DNA of 64,000 nucleotides from Chloroflexota bacterium (GTDB taxonomy: Bacteria > Chloroflexota > Dormibacteria > Dormibacterales > Dormibacteraceae), in assembly GCA_005882135.1 (NCBI GenBank), contig VBDR01000023.1, positions 1 to 64,000 on the forward strand, in the 5' to 3' direction. The position numbers and the translations under genes are program-made. The notes under the pieces are model-generated. The model did no database searches. It was given only the letters and a program-made list of their open reading frames with translations, and was not told the DNA's origin. Below, in pieces: positions 60,348 to 64,000 of the stretch (the first letter of the stretch is position 1; the number at the start of each line of letters is the position of its first letter).

Positions 60348-61021
60348 CGCGTCAGCTGGGTCGTCTCGATGCCGGCGTCGCGGAGCGCCTGCCGGACCGT
60401 CGCCGCGACCTGGGCCGCGCCTTTGGTGTCGCCGTGGACGCAGATCGTGTCGTAGCGGCCCGACTTGGCGAGAGCGACGGCCTGCTGCGCCGCCCGCGGC
60501 GGGTTCAAGAGCGCGCCTGACTCGCTGCGGGGCGCCAGGCTGCCGTCCGGCAGCATGAGGCGGTCCGCGAAGCCTTCGCGGTAAGCCGGGATGCCGGCCC
60601 GCTCGGCCGCAGCCCGGATCTCGAATTCCGGTTGCCCGACCAGGCCCACGCCGTGCGCCTTCGCGACCCGGGCGAGCGCATCTGCCGCGGCCGCGTCGCG
60701 CTGGCAGCGGTGATAGAGCGCGCCGTGTGGCTTGACATAGGCGATGGGCGCGATCGCGGCCAAACCCGCGACCTGAAACGCGATCAGCGCCTCGATCTCA
60801 TCCGCCGAAAGCGATCGCTCGTGGCGGCCGAAGCCGGCGCGATCGTCATAGCCGGGGTGCGCGCCAACCTCCACCCCGAGCTTGCGGCAGCGCCAGGCGG
60901 TCGCGATCGTGATCGTGGCCGAGCCGGCGTGGACGCCACACGCCACGTTGGCGCTGTCGACGCAGGCGAGGATCGCCTCGTCTTCGCCGGCGCCCTCACC
61001 GATATCGGCGTTGAGATTCAC
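60344..61021 (-). CDS. pxpA: 5-oxoprolinase subunit A (LamB/YcsF)
   Basis: 225 aa from GTG 61021 inside the upstream stop (GTGA). LNADIGEGAGEDEAILACVDSANVACGVHAGSATIT, GAHPGYDDRAGFGRHERSL, PIAYVKPHGALYHRCQRDAAAADALARVA, FADRLMLPDGSLAPRSESGALL, ICVHGDTKGAAQVAATVRQAL: all PxpA motifs with the metal/catalytic His and Asp. Slightly short (usual ~250). Completes the PxpABC enzyme with the + strand genes at 56223 and 56876. Confidence 0.93.
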   Translation of the reverse strand: MNLNADIGEGAGEDEAILACVDSANVACGVHAGSATITIATAWRCRKLGVEVGAHPGYDDRAGFGRHERSLSADEIEALIAFQVAGLAAIAPIAYVKPHGALYHRCQRDAAAADALARVAKAHGVGLVGQPEFEIRAAAERAGIPAYREGFADRLMLPDGSLAPRSESGALLNPPRAAQQAVALAKSGRYDTICVHGDTKGAAQVAATVRQALRDAGIETTQLTR

Positions 61022-61500
61022 TCGTGGTGCGTGTCGCCGTGGAGCAGCTGAATCGCGTGCGGCAGCGCAGGCATCACAGCTTGAAGTGATTCGGTGGCGC
61101 CGTTGACGCTGCCTGGCACGTTGAGGATCAGGGACTGGCCGCGCACGCCCGCGCCCCCGCGAGAGAGCGCCGCCATCGGCGTGCTCGACGAACCGGCCCT
61201 GCGCATCAGCTCGCCGAGACCAGGCACCTCGTAGTCGATGAGCATCGCCGTCGCCTGGGGGGTCACGTCTCTCGGACCCAGGCCGGTGCCGCCTGTCGTC
61301 ACCACAAGGTCCTGGCCGTCGACGACTGCGGCCGCGATCGCGTCGGAGATGCGTTCCTGTTTGTCCGGCACGACCTCGGGACCGGAGACCTGGAAGCCGG
61401 CTGCCTTCAACAGCTCGATCACAGCGGGGCCGCTGATATCGTCGCGGGTCCCTGCCGACACGCCGTCGCTGACGGTGATCACATGCGCGCGGGGATTCAT
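61018..61500 (-). CDS. mog: Molybdopterin adenylyltransferase-type protein (MoaB/Mog)
   Basis: 160 aa from ATG 61500, which overlaps the moaC stop (ATGA). [102 protein letters not shown]. The TGGTG and LPGSP-like NVPGS motifs define the MPT-binding MogA/MoaB fold, which adenylates molybdopterin. A TTG 15 nt upstream is a less likely start. Confidence 0.93.
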   Translation of the reverse strand: MNPRAHVITVSDGVSAGTRDDISGPAVIELLKAAGFQVSGPEVVPDKQERISDAIAAAVVDGQDLVVTTGGTGLGPRDVTPQATAMLIDYEVPGLGELMRRAGSSSTPMAALSRGGAGVRGQSLILNVPGSVNGATESLQAVMPALPHAIQLLHGDTHHE

Positions 61501-61976
61501 TCCCTTCTTTTCCAAGTGCCCGAGCGTCCGCCGGATTTCTCGAGCAGGCGAATCCTTTCGAGAAAGACGCCACGCTCGACACCCTTGATCATGTCGATCA
61601 GCGTCAACCCCGCGACCGCGGCCGCGGTGAGCGCTTCCATCTCGACCCCCGTCTGACCGACGACGCGCGCCCTGGTCAGGATCCGCACACCGCCGGCGAC
61701 GAACTCGAAGTCGACGCTCACGCTTGTCAGCGGCAGTGGGTGGCAGAGGGGAATGAGGTCCGCCGTCCGTTTCGCGGCCATGATGCCGGCGATCCGCGCG
61801 ACCTGTAGGGCATCGCCCTTGGCCGTCCCTTCACGCACCGCCTGCACGGTTTCTGCCTCCATGCGCACCATGCACTCGGCAGTCGCCTCGCGCACGGTTG
61901 CGGTCTTGTCCGCGACGTCGACCATCCGCGCAGCACCCTTCTCATCGAGATGAGTCAGTCGTTTCGCCACCGGCAT
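61497..61976 (-). CDS. moaC: Cyclic pyranopterin monophosphate synthase
   Basis: 159 aa. [93 protein letters not shown]: the full MoaC signature. With MoaA makes cPMP for the molybdenum cofactor. First gene of the moaC-mog-pxpA run. Its start is 6 nt from the divergent HAD gene, so both must use leaderless or internal promoters. Confidence 0.97.
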   Translation of the reverse strand: MPVAKRLTHLDEKGAARMVDVADKTATVREATAECMVRMEAETVQAVREGTAKGDALQVARIAGIMAAKRTADLIPLCHPLPLTSVSVDFEFVAGGVRILTRARVVGQTGVEMEALTAAAVAGLTLIDMIKGVERGVFLERIRLLEKSGGRSGTWKRRE

Positions 61977-61982
61977 CAGGAT

Positions 61983-62696
61983 ATGCGGATGTCCGGCACC
62001 GACGGCGTGCTGTTCGACTACGGCCGCACCTTGGTCACGTTCGCTTATCCGACAGACGAGCTTCTGCGTGTGCTCGGCGAGTTCCGCCCCAGAATCGAGG
62101 CCGCCCTCGGCGTTCCGTCACCGGAGGCAAGAACGATCCTCCACGACGTGCTGCTGCCCATGGAGAAATACGTCGAGAGCAAGAGTGAGGACGAGGTCGA
62201 TTACGCCGGCGTCTACCGCGATTCATGGGGCCGCGCGGGATTGCGGCTGCCGGACGCCCTGCTGAGCGAGATCCTCGACGCCGAGCAGCAGTGCTGGGAC
62301 CGTGCGGTCGAGGTCGACCGCGACGCGCTGCGCGTGCTCCGATGGCTTCGTGAACGCGGAATCAAGCGGGGCGTCTGCTCCAACGCTCCGTTTCCGCCGG
62401 AGATGATGCGTCGCCAGGTCAAGAGCAACGGTATCGCCGGGCTGGTCGATGCGATCGTCTTCTCCAGTGAGGTCGGTCGGCGCAAGCCGGCGCCGGAGGT
62501 CTATCAAGCCGCGCTGGATGCGATCGCGACGACAGCTGATCGAACGCTTTTTGTTGGCGACCGCGTGCGCGAGGACTACGAAGGGCCGCGCGCGCTGGGC
62601 ATGCGCGCGGTGATCGTCACCAGGCACGCCGACGAGCATCCACCGAAGGGCGTCCCCATCCTCGGATCACTGGCCGAGGTGCCGTCGCTGCTGTGA
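61983..62696 (+). CDS. HAD-superfamily hydrolase
   Basis: 237 aa from ATG 61983 (61989 also possible). Motif [17 protein letters not shown] (nucleophile Asp; acid residue shifted to Tyr-Gly-Arg in place of DxDGT, i.e. DYGRT), motif [10 protein letters not shown], motif III Lys in [13 protein letters not shown], motif [21 protein letters not shown]. Typical HAD-1 with a helical cap, predicted phosphatase; substrate unknown. Confidence 0.88.
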   Translation: MRMSGTDGVLFDYGRTLVTFAYPTDELLRVLGEFRPRIEAALGVPSPEARTILHDVLLPMEKYVESKSEDEVDYAGVYRDSWGRAGLRLPDALLSEILDAEQQCWDRAVEVDRDALRVLRWLRERGIKRGVCSNAPFPPEMMRRQVKSNGIAGLVDAIVFSSEVGRRKPAPEVYQAALDAIATTADRTLFVGDRVREDYEGPRALGMRAVIVTRHADEHPPKGVPILGSLAEVPSLL

Positions 62697-62935
62697 GCGA
62701 GCCGAAAAAGCGACCGAGCGCGCTGTGGCTCTTGTTCTACGGGCGCCGGCGTCGCGGTTTTCCGTGGCTGCTGGCAGCCGTCCTGGTCGTGATCTTCGGC
62801 TTTGGCGCTCTCTTCGCGATTCCGGGCGGCGCGGATGCATCACGCACAGTCGCCGGCGTGGTGTTTGGCTTGCTGATCGCGGGGGCGATCGTGCTGGCCA
62901 TCGTCGCCGTGCTGCGGCCTCGGCGCCGCCCCTGA
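62693..62935 (+). CDS. Small membrane protein, antisense to the larB tail
   Basis: 80 aa from GTG overlapping the HAD stop (GTGA). Basic N-terminus (KKRPSALWLLFYGRRRRGFPW) then two membrane segments (~24-42 LLAAVLVVIFGFGALFAIP; ~52-73 VAGVVFGLLIAGAIVLAIVAVL) and basic tail RPRRRP. Plausible positive-inside hairpin. All but its first 44 nt are antisense to the extra C-terminal tail of larB, so one of the two readings is probably not translated. Confidence 0.6.
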   Translation: MSEPKKRPSALWLLFYGRRRRGFPWLLAAVLVVIFGFGALFAIPGGADASRTVAGVVFGLLIAGAIVLAIVAVLRPRRRP

Positions 62936-63690
62936 GCCACGCGCCCCGCGATCAGCGCCGCGGCGGCGCCCGCGCCCACCCCGTTGTCGATGTTGACCAC
63001 GGTCAGACCGGTCGAGCACGACTGGAGCATGGTGGTGAGCGCGGCCTCGCCTGCGCCCCCGCGACCGTATCCGGTCGACACCGGAAGCCCGATCACCGGG
63101 AGCTCGATGAGTCCCGCGACGAGACCGGGCAGCACGCCATCCATGCCGGCCGCGACGACGATCACATCGGCGCCCCATTCGAGCATCCCGGCAAGCGGGC
63201 CCACGAATCGGTGCAGGCCCGCAACCCCGAGGTCGGCCTCCAACCGCGCCTGGATGCCACACGCCTCGACGACCATGCGGGCCTCGTCGGCCACCGGGAC
63301 GTCCGAGGTGCCGGCGGTGAGAATGCCGGCTTTCGCCGCCACCCGCTCGGGTGTGAATCCCTCTCGGATCACGCGCGCCGAGCTGTGGTATCGGACCAGG
63401 GCCATGCTTGCGCGCGCCGCGGCATCGCGCAGCGCTGACTCATGTGCGTCACTCATGCGACTGACCAGGCCCTGGCCCTGGCGCTCCGCCAGCGCAACCG
63501 CCAGCCGGCCTGTTTCCTCGGGCGACTTGCCGGTGGCCAGGACGACTTCCGGGATGCCGCGCCGCAGGTAGCGTCCGAGGTCGAGGCGCGCCCGCCCGCC
63601 AAGCTCGTCGAGCTGAAGGCGCCGCAGCTCAGCCAGCGCGTCTTCCTCGCTGAGCTCGCCCGCGATGAGCCGGCGCAGCACGTCTCTCAC
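62737..63690 (-). CDS. larB: Nickel-pincer cofactor biosynthesis protein LarB
   Basis: 317 aa from GTG 63690 (GTGA with the upstream gene). LRRLIAGELSEEDALAELRRLQ, GIPEVVLATGKSPEETGRLAVALAERQGQGLVSRMS, ILTAGTSDVPVADEARMVVEACGIQARLEADLGVAGLHRFVGPLAGMLEWGADVIVVAAGMDGVLPGLVAGLIELPVIGLPVSTGYGRGGAGEAALTTML, and NIDNGVGAGAAAALIAGRVA, where LarB normally ends (~62935). LarB carboxylates nicotinic acid adenine dinucleotide for lactate racemase cofactor. The last ~66 residues (Thr/Arg/Pro-rich) are an antisense read-through, so the natural stop is missing. No larC or larE lies in the window. Confidence 0.9.
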   Translation of the reverse strand: MRDVLRRLIAGELSEEDALAELRRLQLDELGGRARLDLGRYLRRGIPEVVLATGKSPEETGRLAVALAERQGQGLVSRMSDAHESALRDAAARASMALVRYHSSARVIREGFTPERVAAKAGILTAGTSDVPVADEARMVVEACGIQARLEADLGVAGLHRFVGPLAGMLEWGADVIVVAAGMDGVLPGLVAGLIELPVIGLPVSTGYGRGGAGEAALTTMLQSCSTGLTVVNIDNGVGAGAAAALIAGRVAQGRRRGRSTATMASTIAPAISKPNTTPATVRDASAPPGIAKRAPKPKITTRTAASSHGKPRRRRP

Positions 63691-64000
63691 AGCCCGAGCA
63701 GGACCTCGCGCATGCGCTGCCAGTGGGTGCCGGCCCAGTAGATGCGGCCGCAGTCGGGGCATTCGGAGTAGCGCGACTGCGTGCGCCGGACGTAGGGCGG
63801 CACGCGCTCCGCGACCACCGCCGGTACCCGCGATTCCAGCTCGGAGTTGCATTCGATGCAGCGTGTCAGCGCCTCTTTGAGCTCGAGGCCGAGCTCGGCA
63901 AAGACCTGCCGCAGCTGCTTGGTCACCTCGTCGTCGCGGATCAGAATTGCGCGCACCACGCCGGTCTGGATCACGCGCCTTCGGGTGAGGTCTCGGTCGC
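63687..64000 (-). CDS. Mut7-C RNase-domain protein (5' end beyond window)
   Basis: The frame is open to the right edge. DRDLTRRRVIQTGVVRAILIRDDEVTKQLRQVFAELGLEL, then zinc site LTRCIECNSELES ... YSECPDCGRIYWAGTHWQRM with two CxxC pairs. These match the PIN-like Mut7-C RNase domain with its C-terminal zinc ribbon. The N-terminal part is outside the window. Its stop overlaps the larB start by 4 nt. Confidence 0.85.
   Translation of the reverse strand, partial: DRDLTRRRVIQTGVVRAILIRDDEVTKQLRQVFAELGLELKEALTRCIECNSELESRVPAVVAERVPPYVRRTQSRYSECPDCGRIYWAGTHWQRMREVLLGL

Overview
The window is a GC-rich, gene-dense bacterial chromosome segment. It has no rRNA, tRNA, IS element, phage or CRISPR array that I can recognise, and no gene-free stretch longer than about 300 bases. 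An ECF41/SigJ sigma factor, class III cyclase and hydrolase fusions, a Ddn-like deazaflavin-type protein, MASE1 and CitA-type kinases, GTG/TTG/CTG starts, 1-4 nt gene overlaps and probable leaderless promoters all suggest a soil Terrabacteria lineage (Actinobacteria, Chloroflexota or Ca. Dormibacterota). The phylum is an inference; there is no marker gene to fix it.

Layout. 1-13.4 kb: an HTH-STAND regulator running off the left edge, SnoaL and NmrA proteins in overlapping frames, a hydrolase/cyclase fusion coupled to a cNMP-binding SLC13 transporter, RecQ, a VOC protein, a nitronate monooxygenase, SigJ overlapping a PAS kinase, and a response regulator. 13.4-25.7 kb: CopC-CopD, an MFS carrier, a TetR-controlled ABC-2-like membrane gene with a very clear promoter/operator, an operon of cNMP-binding protein + flavoprotein + cyclase-STAND + truncated VOC + ChrB-like protein, a PadR operon with a nested palindromic operator, and a TetR/Ddn pair. 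25.7-31.4 kb: a minus-strand operon of permease, esterase, two ATP-grasp ligases, a GCS2 (YbdK) ligase and a DUF5519 protein, which looks like a pathway for a small peptide-like metabolite.

32.9-45.1 kb is a nucleoside uptake and breakdown island. deoC, two aldehyde dehydrogenase-like genes, hpt and add lie on +. upp, udp, deoA and a complete BMP-type ABC nucleoside importer lie on -. Together they import nucleosides, split them by phosphorolysis or deamination, salvage the bases and burn deoxyribose-phosphate to acetaldehyde and then acid.

45.2-57.8 kb: HAD phosphatase, MASE1 kinase, ring-cleaving-dioxygenase-like protein, small hypotheticals, a NitT/TauT-type ABC importer divergent from a CitA/CitB-type two-component system, and pxpB-pxpC (5-oxoprolinase).

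57.8-62.0 kb: a tightly overlapped minus-strand operon moaC - mog - pxpA - membrane protein - GNAT - peroxiredoxin - DinB. The peroxiredoxin has an in-frame UGA exactly where the peroxidatic cysteine belongs, followed at the right distance by a perfect 7-bp stem-loop: a strong case for a selenocysteine peroxiredoxin that ordinary gene calling splits or misses. The right end holds a HAD protein, a small membrane protein, LarB (nickel-pincer cofactor) and a Mut7-C RNase-like gene that runs off the edge.
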